DNA of 21,886 bases from Larix sibirica (lineage: Eukaryota; Streptophyta; Pinopsida; Pinales; Pinaceae): the NCBI GenBank assembly GCA_004151065.3, contig NWUY0300007475.1, positions 22,909 through 44,794 on the forward strand, written 5' to 3'. This document shows, piece after piece, positions 9,771-18,430 of this stretch. Under the pieces are notes generated by a model, which made no database searches, had not been told where the DNA came from, and saw only the letters and a program-made list of their open reading frames with translations. The translations under genes and the position numbers were made by a program. Position 1 is the stretch's first letter. Each line of letters starts with the position of its first letter.

Positions 9771-10862
9771 GTAAGTTCTTTGATATCTTGTTTAAGAAGA
9801 TGTGAAGTATTTGCTTTCTGCTGTAATAAATTTTAAAGTATTAAATTTCTATTATTTCATTTTTTTACTTTTCTCAACTTTGCAAGGCATTTCTTGAATG
9901 ATTAAACTAATACTAATTTTTGTTAACAATGCTTGAACAATATCCATAGTTTGTCTTCTGGAGTCTTGACAGACTAAAAAGAAGCTATTATGGAATTTGT
10001 AATGACTGGTCTAGTTAAGAAAATTATCTTCATGGAGCACTTCTCTGCTTTTCAATCAACTTCATTTTGTTTCTATTTGCTCACATTAGCATTTTGTGGG
10101 CACTCTATAGATGGGATCGTCGGATTATGACAGAGACAATGAAAGTGAGGATCAGATCCTTATAAGCCCTTCAGATGCTGATAGAAAGGATCATGAATTC
10201 AAGTCTACAATGAATGGACCATTGGTGGACGTCTTGAACAAGTGGACATTTAGAAGAGTGAAAAATCGAATATTCGAAAGCATACACATTGTCACAATGC
10301 AAAACAAATTAAATTTGTTGCTTCCTTTTGGTCCCGCAGCAGTGATTTTAGCTCATTTATCGAAGGGGAACCATGTAAGTGAGAAAAAGTGTTAGTTTGT
10401 TGATCTTTTGTTTATATTAGTTAAAAAAATCACAATGGCTTTTAGCTTGCATATTTCCTTTAATAACATGGGTTTTAAGAAGATGCTTTTAGCCAGTTGC
10501 TTTGCCATAGAGAAATGAATCTTTGATTGTTCTTATTAGGAAGAAGCTTTTTCTCCTATTTTGGGGCAAATATAGTAGAACACATGTAAATTTTATCATT
10601 GTTGTTTTGTTTTTAGCTCTACTTCTAACACTAATGTGAATATTATATACATTTCAGGGATGGGTTTTCTTTTTCAGCTTGTTGGGCATAGCACCTTTGG
10701 CCGAGCGACTAGGTTTTGTAACAGAGTAAGAGATACTGATGGATATCCTTAGGAATTGGTATCATAGTCCTTTATGTTGTTGAGGTTTATGATGGCATTA
10801 GTTGATACACTTTCCTTTGGTTTTGTTGTGCAGGCAGCTAGCATTTTTCACTGGTCCCACAG
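9651..10862 (+). CDS. Vacuolar cation/proton exchanger (CAX2-like), 5' exons only
   Basis: Four exons join in frame to about 160 residues of the N-terminal part of a CAX family Ca2+(metal)/H+ antiporter. These tonoplast proteins move Ca2+ or Mn2+ into the vacuole in exchange for protons. Residues 1 to about 105 are hydrophilic and acidic, a variable N-terminal tail. About 105-125 form the first membrane helix (NKLNLLLPFGPAAVILAHL). The next segment, GWVFFFSLLGIAPLAERLGF then VTEQLAFFTGPT, is the family signature leading into the first exchange motif. All borders are GT-AG (donors at 9771, 10375, 10726, 10863; acceptors ending 10110, 10657, 10833); the first two introns are phase 0, the next phase 2 and the last phase 1. 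The start is the first in-frame ATG after an upstream TGA, in context ACCATGG; Met at 9714 or 10111 is possible. The expected next exon (GGLLNATFGN) was not found, so the gene either has a very long intron or is a truncated copy. Confidence 0.85.
10111..10374 (+). CDS. CAX-like exon 2 (tail and first membrane helix)
   Basis: This exon has 88 codons between acceptor CTCTATAG and donor GTAAGT, phase 0 at both ends. It opens MGSSDYDRDNESEDQ and ends with the helix NKLNLLLPFGPAAVILAHL and SKGNH. NKLN.LLPFGP is characteristic of the CAX2-like plant exchangers as I know them. Confidence 0.85.
10658..10725 (+). CDS. CAX-like exon 3 (PLAERL segment)
   Basis: This exon has 68 nt after acceptor ATTTCAG and before donor GTAAGA. 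It encodes GWVFFFSLLGIAPLAERLGF then VT plus two bases of a Glu codon. The G.(A/T)PLAER motif is strongly diagnostic for CAX proteins. Confidence 0.9.
10834..10862 (+). CDS. CAX-like exon 4 (TEQLA..TGPT)
   Basis: This mini-exon has 29 nt between acceptor TTGTGCAG and donor GTGAAA. It completes the Glu codon and encodes QLAFFTGPT plus the first base of the next codon, which should be the Val of TGPTV. It is too short to find as an ORF, but it continues the CAX motif exactly. The next exon is missing from the visible sequence. Confidence 0.85.
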
Positions 10863-11214
10863 GTGAAACTCATTTCTAATTTAGTGCTTTCTTCCCTATC
10901 CCATTCTTTGGAATTTTTTGTCAACATGCATTTTTTCAAAGAAAAATGAAATTATATTAGTGAAATATTCAAATTATAGAAGTGGGCTCTGTTAAGATGG
11001 CAAGGAAAGATGCATTCTCCGGAATACTCAATTGTGCACCAGTAAACCTGAGTTGTGCCTCATTAAGTCCCTCCTTATTTACCTATGCATTAGGTTTACA
11101 TTCTTTTTGTTTTTAGTTTTGCTTTTTTGGTCTTTATTTTTTCCTCAAAAAGATGGATTTTGGTTCAAAGGGAGCGTTTGAGTGTCTCATTTTTTGAGGG
11201 AGACATTCCCTACT

Positions 11215-11247
11215 ACATCCCCTTGTGTTCCTACGAAAAGGGGATGT
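11215..11247. repeat. Inverted repeat, 10-bp arms
   Basis: ACATCCCCTT (11215-11224) and AAGGGGATGT (11238-11247) are perfect reverse complements with a 13-nt loop. The surrounding text (CCTACTACATCC..., ACACCCCCTT, GCGTCCCCCT) is C-rich. This looks like a remnant of a dispersed repeat inside the presumed intron. Confidence 0.7.
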
Positions 11248-11385
11248 GCGCAAACACCCCCTTGGAGTACTCATGTCCTAGGAGCACCTCCTCTACCCAC
11301 GAGATGCGTCCCCCTGTAACACTGATTTAAAATGTATATATAATAGTCTTATCAATATTAATATAATATTGAAGGAACTTAATAA

Positions 11386-11586
11386 TGTAGGATTACTACG
11401 CATAGGAGAGTCTAGAGGATTCCTTTTTTTGTATTAGGATTAGGTATAAAAAAGCCTAGAAATTTTGCTTTAGAAGTTTCCTTCTTCTTGTACATATAGA
11501 TGTGCTCTCCTCCATTTTAATCACGAGGAACAAGATCCCTTTCTCTTGTTGTTTTTCTAGCTTTCCTATTTCTATTACTTTTCACA
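11386..11586 (+). mobile_element. Putative copia-type 5' LTR
   Basis: A 201-bp segment begins TGTAGGATTACTACG and ends TTTTCACA, directly followed by a degenerate initiator-Met primer-binding site. A TATA-like AGGTATAAAAAAGCC lies near 11442-11456, where an LTR promoter is expected. No matching 3' LTR was found, so the left boundary is a best guess from the TG...CA rule. Confidence 0.55.
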
Positions 11587-11598
11587 TGGTATTAGAGA
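11587..11598 (+). other. Degenerate tRNA-iMet primer-binding site
   Basis: TGGTATTAGAGA differs at two positions from the canonical TGGTATCAGAGC used by many plant copia elements. It directly abuts the putative LTR end. Confidence 0.65.
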
Positions 11599-11914
11599 CT
11601 AGGGTTTGAGGAGGGGAATTCTCTTGGAGGGACCACTTGTGGAGGCCTCTAGAAAGGAGTTACAACTTGAAGGAGGTTTTTTAAGGGTAATTTGTCCATT
11701 AAGATTCAACTCGATTTGTTGTGAGGGGTTCAAAACCCTTAGGGTCTAATTGCAAAGAGGAAACTATAGGTCGCAAATTGCGGAAGATGTGATGGCACAA
11801 GCAGTGGAGAGGTTGCTTGGTTAGATTGGCTGCAAAAGGATTTTTGAGGCTGAAGATATAGATTATGAATAGACATTCAAGATGATCACAATTAGGGTTA
11901 GTAGTGGCAAACAC

Positions 11915-12490
11915 TAGGTGGAAAATATTTCAAATGGATGTGAAAAATGCTTTACTAAACAGGGACATAAGTGAAGAAGTTTATTTGGGTACATTAAAAA
12001 AGGACAAGCAAATTTGCTTTGTAGTCTAAAAATTGCTTTATATGGTCTAAAGGAAGCTCCTATAGCTTGGTATTCTACAATAGGTCAACATTTTAAGAAG
12101 AATGGATTCACTAGTAGTGTCTTAGACCTAAACCTATAATATTACTATCATTGTAGTTTGTGTGGATGATCTAATTATAGCAAGAAGTGATATGGGACCT
12201 TTGCACCACTATCTAGCAAATAGAGTTTTGATGCAAACCTTTGAAATGATATATATGGGACCTTTGCAGTACTATCTAGATGTTGAAAGTCGAGGTGATC
12301 GTCTTTTTCAGGCATTAGAAGATATATCCCGAAGAGCTTGTTCATAAATTCACTATGTTACCTATGGAAATAGGTTGCAAATTGATTGGAGATGTAGACA
12401 TTGAACTAGTTGATGGAAACCTTACATAGAACTCAAGTAGGGAGCCTAGTTTACTTGACTACGACTAGACCAAGTGTTATGTTTGTAATT
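11915..12490 (+). pseudogene. Ty1/copia reverse transcriptase/RNase H remnant
   Basis: Conceptual translation over several frames gives, in order: KIFQMDVKNALLNRDISEEV then YLG; an in-frame stop at 12027; KIALYGLKEAPIAWYSTIGQ then HFKKNGF; then IVVCVDDLIIARSDMGP; and MQTFEMIYMGPLQYYLDVE. These match the copia RT blocks MDVKNAFL.G, ALYGLKQAPRAWY, V.YVDDLI and F.M.DLG...YYLG. From 12357 a decayed GCKL...LVDG...LVYL-like stretch fits the downstream region. Several frameshifts and stops make it non-functional. The spacing from the primer-binding site to RT is only about 330 bp, so gag, protease and integrase are deleted. Confidence 0.85.
12191..12281 (+). repeat. 63-bp in-frame duplication in the copia remnant
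   Basis: TATGGGACCTTTGCACCACT (12191) recurs as TATGGGACCTTTGCAGTACT (12254). The 63-bp period is 21 codons, so MGPL..YL appears twice in the same frame. The second copy sits at the expected family position after FEM. Confidence 0.8.
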
Positions 12491-12499
12491 GACATGGAT

Positions 12500-12625
12500 T
12501 CAAGATTATGGGGTCACCTATGACCTAAATCACATGACATGATGACATTGGACACTGAGGACATGTGGATATGAGTATCCGACATAGGACACAGTGACCT
12601 TGGAAATAGGACACAGGGGACACGT

Positions 12626-12658
<33 letters not shown>

Positions 12659-12785
12659 ATTATATTATATATATACACCGTTTCCCTGCCGTATCGTATC
12701 CAGATTTTTTGAAAATTTGCCGTATCCGTGTCACCCCCCGTATCCGTATCCGTTTCCGTATCCGTTTCAGTGCAACTTAGGTTTC
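12500..12785. repeat. GGACAC / GTATCC-rich element around a (TA)n core
   Basis: The left half carries TTGGACACTGAGGACATG, CATAGGACACAGTGACC and ATAGGACACAGGGGACACG. The right half carries GCCGTATCCGTGTCACC and serial GTATCCGTATCCGTTTCC. The halves are loosely inverted with respect to one another and flank a long TA run. It follows the copia remnant, so it may have inserted into it or joined it by deletion. It shares vocabulary with 7433-7920. Confidence 0.5.
12626..12654. repeat. (TA)n microsatellite
   Basis: About 14 TA units are followed by ATTATTATATTATATATATA. They sit in the centre of the GGACAC/GTATCC element. Confidence 0.94.
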
Positions 12786-13648
12786 CGGTAACTTAGCCCC
12801 AAAGGCATTTGGCATAAGTAGAATTATGCCACCTTATGGAACACCAGCACGTTATTTTAGGTGGCTAGGTTTTTTCTACACACAAGGATGCAACTGCATG
12901 TCAGGGTTTTGAGATTGTATTAATAGAGTTTAGGCCAGTAGCCTTGAGTATTGTAAGTTTTTTCTTGCTTTGGGAAAAACTAATAATATAAGTTTATATA
13001 GTACAAGTTTAATATAAAAATGAAGTTTAGATATTGAAGTTAAAAACAGAGTGGAGATAACAATGAGAAAATGGGAGAACAGCAAGAACAGTTGAGACAC
13101 GAAGACCAATGGAGACCAATGCATGGCATTGACGAAAACATGAAGAGATAAGGGAATGCCCACTTTAAATTAAGACAAATCCACCTGGGTATAGATGTAA
13201 TTTTCCTAGTTGGAGCTGCATCAAAGAAGGATATTGGTGCACAGAATATACATCTGCAGATTGCTGAAACGCTGATTGGCAATTTCAAGCCCAACCAGTA
13301 AATAGAACATAGAACGAATTCACCTGTTTAAGGACAGTGTCCCCAGCAAATCTACCTGTGTAACTGTAAATATGTTTCGTTTAAACTTTATAATTCCAAG
13401 GTTAGAGAATAAATAGACAAAGATGGGAATGCCCAACAGAGACATATCTATTGGCATAAAGCACTCTACACAAGCAGCAAGCTGCAATATATAAATGTTT
13501 TGTATTTGCAAACTCCTGGGATGCTTTTGAAGAGCAACAAAAGCTCAGATGCATTTGAAGAGAAGCAAACCCTGGAATCTTGTCTGGCCTTTTCTGCCTG
13601 CATTTAAGGAGAAATTGTTTGCGTTTCTCGAGAAATGCATTTCTTGTC
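12786..13648. other. Non-coding stretch
   Basis: I see no gene or mobile-element motif. Overlapping short frames on both strands show no family signature. TTTCTCGAGAAA, a 12-bp palindrome, lies at 13624-13635; the same word occurs at 6794-6805. Confidence 0.5.
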
Positions 13649-13699
13649 CAGAAATGGGAAACATGTGCCAGAATCAGCTTTATGCATTTCCCATTTCTG
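13649..13699. repeat. Inverted repeat, 13-bp arms
   Basis: CAGAAATGGGAAA (13649-13661) and TTTCCCATTTCTG (13687-13699) are perfect reverse complements with a 25-nt loop. No larger terminal structure or target duplication was found around it. Confidence 0.8.
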
Positions 13700-14513
13700 A
13701 TGGGTTATGCTCACAAATGGACAAAAATCGTCCTGCATACTGGGTACACTTATGAATATAAACAATGTTTGACATTAAGCCAACTGAATAAAAAATTTTG
13801 AGCCAAGTAGGCTAAAATCTGGTACATGTTGGTTTACATAGTTTGGAGATTTTTTATATGCAAACTAGAGGTCTATGCTTTCCATGATGAACAACATATA
13901 AACAATGTGTATTTTTCTACACTAAAACATTAAGCTCAACCGGGATGCAACAATCAAATCAAGCTCTGGATCACATTCTTCAAATCTACAGAAGAAATTG
14001 ATTTTATACATGAACTTGCAAGAAAGTTGTTGTCCATAATTGACATGGTAAGCTACAACTTTGCTTGGTAACGAATTCGCTATTCTTTATCTCCGCATTT
14101 ATGAAAGGGAAATGAAATATTGAAGTTAACTATGGCATATTGCACCTTGCTGAAAAAATATGCATCTATGCATATTAATCAATGTTATTGTCTTACAAGT
14201 GTCCTTTTCAGTGGATGCTGGAGTTCCAGTGGGTGTTCCATATTTTGTCTTGTTTATTCTGTTCTTTATGCAAGCTATTAGCTGGGTGGTTGTTGTCCGA
14301 GGATAAAATGTTAAAGATTCTCTATTGCAATGTTAGGAAAATGTCTTTCTTTTCCAATAGGTTGATAATGTCCCTTGTTCATATGATGTGCAAATTCATT
14401 GCATAATATTTTGTATATTTTGAAAATAATGTATAGCCACATCTACTAAAAACGTATGCTCTTTGTTTTTCTATTTGAATAGCCCAACTCAAAATCTCTT
14501 GTCAAATGTACAG
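13700..14513. other. Non-coding stretch upstream of the DUS exon
   Basis: This is probably intron-like. A possible short open stretch ending at donor-like ATG/GTAAGC (about 14046) has no recognised motif and is not called as an exon. Confidence 0.45.
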
Positions 14514-14595
14514 GTATGAATATGTCTTCAGCCTGATTCGTGATTTTCCTCATCTGGACTTCACTATAAATGGGGGCATTACCACTGTGCATCAG
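14514..14595 (+). CDS. tRNA-dihydrouridine synthase (DusA-type), single internal exon
   Basis: An 82-nt exon lies between acceptor TGTACAG and donor GTTAAG. Its first base completes a codon; then 27 codons encode YEYVFSLIRDFPHLDFTING followed by GITTVHQ. DFPHL...INGGI is the hallmark of DusA-type tRNA-dihydrouridine(20/20a) synthases, flavoenzymes that reduce uridine in the tRNA D-loop; bacterial DusA has DFPHL..SINGGI and plant homologues have a YEY...DFP...INGGI segment (from memory). The segment belongs to the late TIM-barrel, just before the GVM.GR phosphate-binding region. The partner exons (PPLK before; GVMVGRAAYNNP after) were not found in the window. The exon has no stop or frameshift. 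It could be part of a live gene with very long introns, or an exon captured or left behind as a gene fragment. Confidence 0.8.
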
Positions 14596-15173
14596 GTTAA
14601 GTGAAAATTGAAATTCTAAATAAAGTTACATTTTTCATATTATTGCCATTTTAAATTATTACTTTTCCTTTTTCATTTGATTATCTAGAGCCTAAGCATC
14701 TCTCTTTTGAAACATTTTAGAGAAATTACATCAAGGAACAGAAGTGGAAATTCTTGGTAATCTTTTGACTAAGAGAGAATTTCAAGGGAACTGCACATTA
14801 CAATGCCCTTGTTCCTATACTTATGTTATAAACCAATTCTTTCTTAAAACTTCAACTACAACAGAACTGATGATTTATGCAACTTCCATTACTTGTGAGC
14901 TCAAGAAGATGGGAACATATCCACCCTAGAGAGAAGCATAAATAGGGATTAAACAGCACCTCCATTCAATATGGCTAAGCATGTGAAATTGTAGTTCTGT
15001 TGAGGGAAGAGAGAAAGACCAAGACAAAAAGTGGCAGCACTTCTACTGTGGAGATTCAGGACTTGCTTTGCAACTAAAATGAAATGAAATTATATAAGTC
15101 TGTGGATGACTAGAGTAGGTTAAAGGGACTGGAAACTACACCATGCCAACATAGCAATAAGGAGGGTGCAAAA
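14596..15173. other. Non-coding stretch between the DUS exon and the LTR
   Basis: No expected next DUS exon is visible. The 61-codon frame at 14744-14929 has no recognised motif. Confidence 0.5.
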
Positions 15174-15426
15174 TGTTGGAAACCTAGTCCTTGTGGATTT
15201 GGTAAATTGTATTCATGTTAGTAACTTAGTTGTCATAGGTGAATATGAAACGTCATCGGGAGTCCAAGAGACTACTTCGAATATGAAACCAAGGGTCACA
15301 TCATTGTATTTATATATATACTATCTTAATGAAAATTGTGCTTTCACGCCTATTCCCTCTTGTCTTTGATTGTCCCTGCTTGTCCTTGCTGCTGCTTGGT
15401 TATCTTCCTACCCAGGCATCCTAACA
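15174..15426 (+). mobile_element. Copia-type 5' LTR (or solo/5' end of a truncated element)
   Basis: A 253-bp segment starts TGTTGGAAACC and ends CATCCTAACA, so TGTT...AACA termini are present. It is followed after one base by a perfect primer-binding site. A TATA-like TATTTATATATATAC lies near 15307-15321. No second copy of this LTR was found, so either the 3' LTR lies outside the window or the element is truncated. Confidence 0.82.
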
Positions 15427-15427
15427 G

Positions 15428-15439
15428 TGGTATCAGAGC
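15428..15439 (+). other. Primer-binding site for initiator-Met tRNA
   Basis: TGGTATCAGAGC is a perfect match to the common plant copia primer-binding site, one base after the LTR end. Confidence 0.88.
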
Positions 15440-18112
15440 CCTATGGTTTTTAGGGCTTGTAGAGCATTGCTAGGTGAATTTTGTTGTGCCTGGGTGTTTT
15501 TGTAAGACTGGCTACTTCTGATCTGCATACTTCCTCTCTTGAAGATCTGCCAGTTTGTTGACTGCCTCTGTTACCTTCAGATCTGAGTATGGATATTATT
15601 CTCTGCTTTATTTTTTCTGTCTGCATGTTTACATACCTTTGCGTGTTTGTATATCCCTGTGCATGCTGGTATATGAGTGTGGAGCTCCCCATGTTATGTT
15701 TTGTTTTTATATAATTGAGGCGAAGGAGGCAACACATCGTTTAAGAGGTTGCCAGTGTGCATATTGAAGTTCCAATGCCTTTCCTATTGCATCGATAACT
15801 TTTCCAGCTGCCATTCTCGTTGAAATCTTGCACCATAGCTCATACTTACATCATTTCTGTGGGTTAGCATTGCCATCCATTGATAGAGAGAGGGCTGCTA
15901 AGGCTGCTGGGCATTTCATTGTTATTAGAAGACCGATTTCATCAAATCGTGGGCTGCACAAGAGGTTTAGGGGCTTGAGGAGAGCGTCCCATCTCCTTGC
16001 ATCTTATGTCAGCTGGTATTTACTGTTCAAGAGGGCGCCTTGGACTGCTGGGTGAGCCCTTTTTTATAGATCTGCTGATCCATTACAAGGCTGCTTCCAT
16101 TTTCAGCATTCTGAGCTAATTACAAAGAGGGCGTGCCATATTCAAAGAGGACTATTTGCATATATTCAGCTACAGGACAGATTGGTAATGTAAAACTGAT
16201 TTTGATTGTTAACTTTATAAGACTGTTACACAGTTCTGTAAGCACTATTATTGGCACAGTTATACTCGTCGTTTCGTGGTGACATGAATAAAAACCCATC
16301 ATTTGTGTTCAATCTGAATTATGTAGTTATTTTATGATCTTGAACCAAAAATTATAAGCAGAAAAATACATCAGCTGTGACGAAACAAGGCAAAATCAGC
16401 CTAAATCCAATTGGGGACATTACAAGTGAGCCCTCCTCTAGATAGTGTTACCCCCTTGTATGAGGCTTCCGCATGTGATTTTCATCACATCACTTGTGAT
16501 TGTGATCACAAGGATTGAGCTTGCAGGGTGATTCATTTAATAGACTAGCATGGTGCATTCCTCATGTCACATACTTATTGATAGCTCAGCAGTTGACTGT
16601 CAAGTTCAGATCCAACCCATGCATTAAGGCACACTCCATGGCAGAATGCAAAGAGGGGCCGCACAAAAAATTAACACAGGATTGAAGACATGATTAATGT
16701 GCAGGCCAGATCCAATGTAAAATACCAGGATGACCTTTCAAGCAGCAAGAAATCCTCTGAATTACTTGGGAAATACTATTTTGGTACACTACAATCTTAG
16801 CAGAAGTAGCAGCTCATGAATCATGTGCATAAAGGGGTCATGTCCAAAAGAAAGCAAGCATAGAACCAGCCCTTGATCCTTTTCTTTGAGATCTGTTGCA
16901 GTTGAAGTACAAATCAAAAGGGCACTGTTCTTGGCTCTCTTTTTCTGTGTATGGGAAATTAACGGCAGATATTAGCTACACGTGACCTTGTTAAATCCAT
17001 CTCCAGATGTAGCCACAAAAAGGGAACGATGATGTAAAGACAGGCATCCAATTGTAACAGCAGAACTCCACATATGCCCTCATATGTGACTTCCAGCTTG
17101 CATATGTGTCATAAGGGACAGTCTGAGTGGCATTCTGAAAGAGGAAATCTGGAGCAGCTGATGAGAGGTATGGTTTGCAGAGTCCTAAATGCATAGCAGA
17201 ACACTCTTTTTCTTAGAAAAATTCCAGTGCTTTCAGGAGGATAAAATTGTAGGATGAGGGTGTCCCTCAAGAAAATAGCTACATATGGAGAAAACAAATT
17301 CTGCTTGATTTCCTGTAATGATATCAGAGGCATATCAAATCTTTAAATGGAGTTGTTGTTACATCCATAGTAGCAGGGCTACCATGATGCATATCAGCAT
17401 GTCAGAGACATAAGCCTAGTCCTTGTACATGAGATGAGCAGTGATTCAGAGCATTGATCATCAGTGACAGTACTTTCCAGAGCTAGCCAGAGTCCTCAGA
17501 GCAGCACCAGTACCCCATGTCATGACTGAGGCCCACATGACCCCTTTAGATGACTTGGTTTGGTCATGGTTCACTTGGCAGAGTAGTAGAGCAGGCAGCT
17601 GCTACACTTCCCTTGCCCCTATGTAGTCAGAGTTGGTTTTTATGGTCACATTTAGAGACAGTTATATGACTGAGCAGGTATGCATATTGCATTTGGGTGC
17701 TATTATTTGTCCCTCGTATTTATATTAGTAGCTTTGACTTGACATGGGTGACTGGCAGTGGTCATATTGTTTTATTGGTTGCTATTATAGACTTCTTATT
17801 ATCAGTGGTTAACTGGTCTCGAATGTCAAGACCCTGGTGTATGCTCACTGGTATGGCCTAGCCTGTACAAACTTGACCATTCTCCTGCTATGTATAGCAT
17901 CACTTATCGTTTCCTCTGTCCATCCGTTAATTGCATCTTTGAGTTTTCACCCTTGACTTGGACCCAGACTTGTGAGATTGAAGATTTTTCCTCCTACCTT
18001 GACCTTTGTGCATGATAGACTCCAAGTCTACTTGTGTCTCGGCTCTGGAGTGTGTAGGTTGTCTCTTTTAGTCCTCAAAGCAAAACTTTCCTCATGTGCA
18101 AAGTAAATGAAA
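15440..18112. other. Probable retroelement interior and unassigned non-coding DNA
   Basis: The first part should be the leader of the element whose LTR ends at 15426, but no gag, integrase or reverse transcriptase motif is visible. Open frames up to 95 codons (15450-15737, minus) show nothing recognisable. The element is therefore non-autonomous, truncated or interrupted. The remainder shows no gene. Confidence 0.45.
16493..16512. repeat. Short perfect inverted repeat
   Basis: CTTGTGAT and ATCACAAG flank the four-base loop TGTG. Nearby CATGTGATTTTCATCACATC gives additional partial symmetry. This may be chance or a remnant of a transposon end. Confidence 0.6.
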
Positions 18113-18430
18113 TTCCTCATGGAGCCTACATAAGGCTAAGAAGTGAGATGGGGCAAGAGGCTGCCAATTCTAAAAGCCTCCTAAGAATAAAAGTTCATCA
18201 TAAGCAAATAAAAAAGCTAATGAGATGGGGCAAGAGGTTGCCAATGCAAAGAGCCTCCTGAACCTGGATGAAAGCTACAACTAATTGTGCTTTTAAGCAC
18301 ATGTAAAATCCGAAGGTTCCAGAAAGTGAATGTGTTTTCCTCATGGAGCCCAAGAAGGCTATGAAGTGAGATGGGGCAAGAGGCTGATATGAAGTGAGAT
18401 GGGGCAAGAGGTTTCCAATTCTAAGAGCCT
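18113..18430. repeat. Cluster of GAGATGGGGCAAGAGG repeats
   Basis: GTGAGATGGGGCAAGAGG-type words occur at about 18143, 18221, 18366 and 18394 (the second lacks the leading G). Three of the copies are followed by T(G/T)CCAAT and an AGAGCCTC- or AAAGCCTC-like word. CCTCATGGAGCC occurs at 18115 and 18339, so a segment of about 224 bp was also duplicated. The last two copies are only 28 bp apart. No open frame runs through the cluster. Confidence 0.8.

Noticed and set aside
11699-11914. 71-codon minus-strand frame ending DPKGFEPLTTNRVES
   Set aside because: It lies antisense in the leader of the copia relic. The peptide matches no family I can name with confidence.
13965-14046. Possible exon ending at ATG/GTAAGC with a FKSTEEIDFIHELARKLLSI reading
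   Set aside because: No clear acceptor, no recognised family and an adjacent stop in other frames. It does not match the expected upstream DUS sequence (PPLK).
15450-16055. Open frames on both strands after the intact primer-binding site, considered as gag
   Set aside because: There is no zinc knuckle (CX2CX4HX4C), no capsid-like motif and no continuity between frames.
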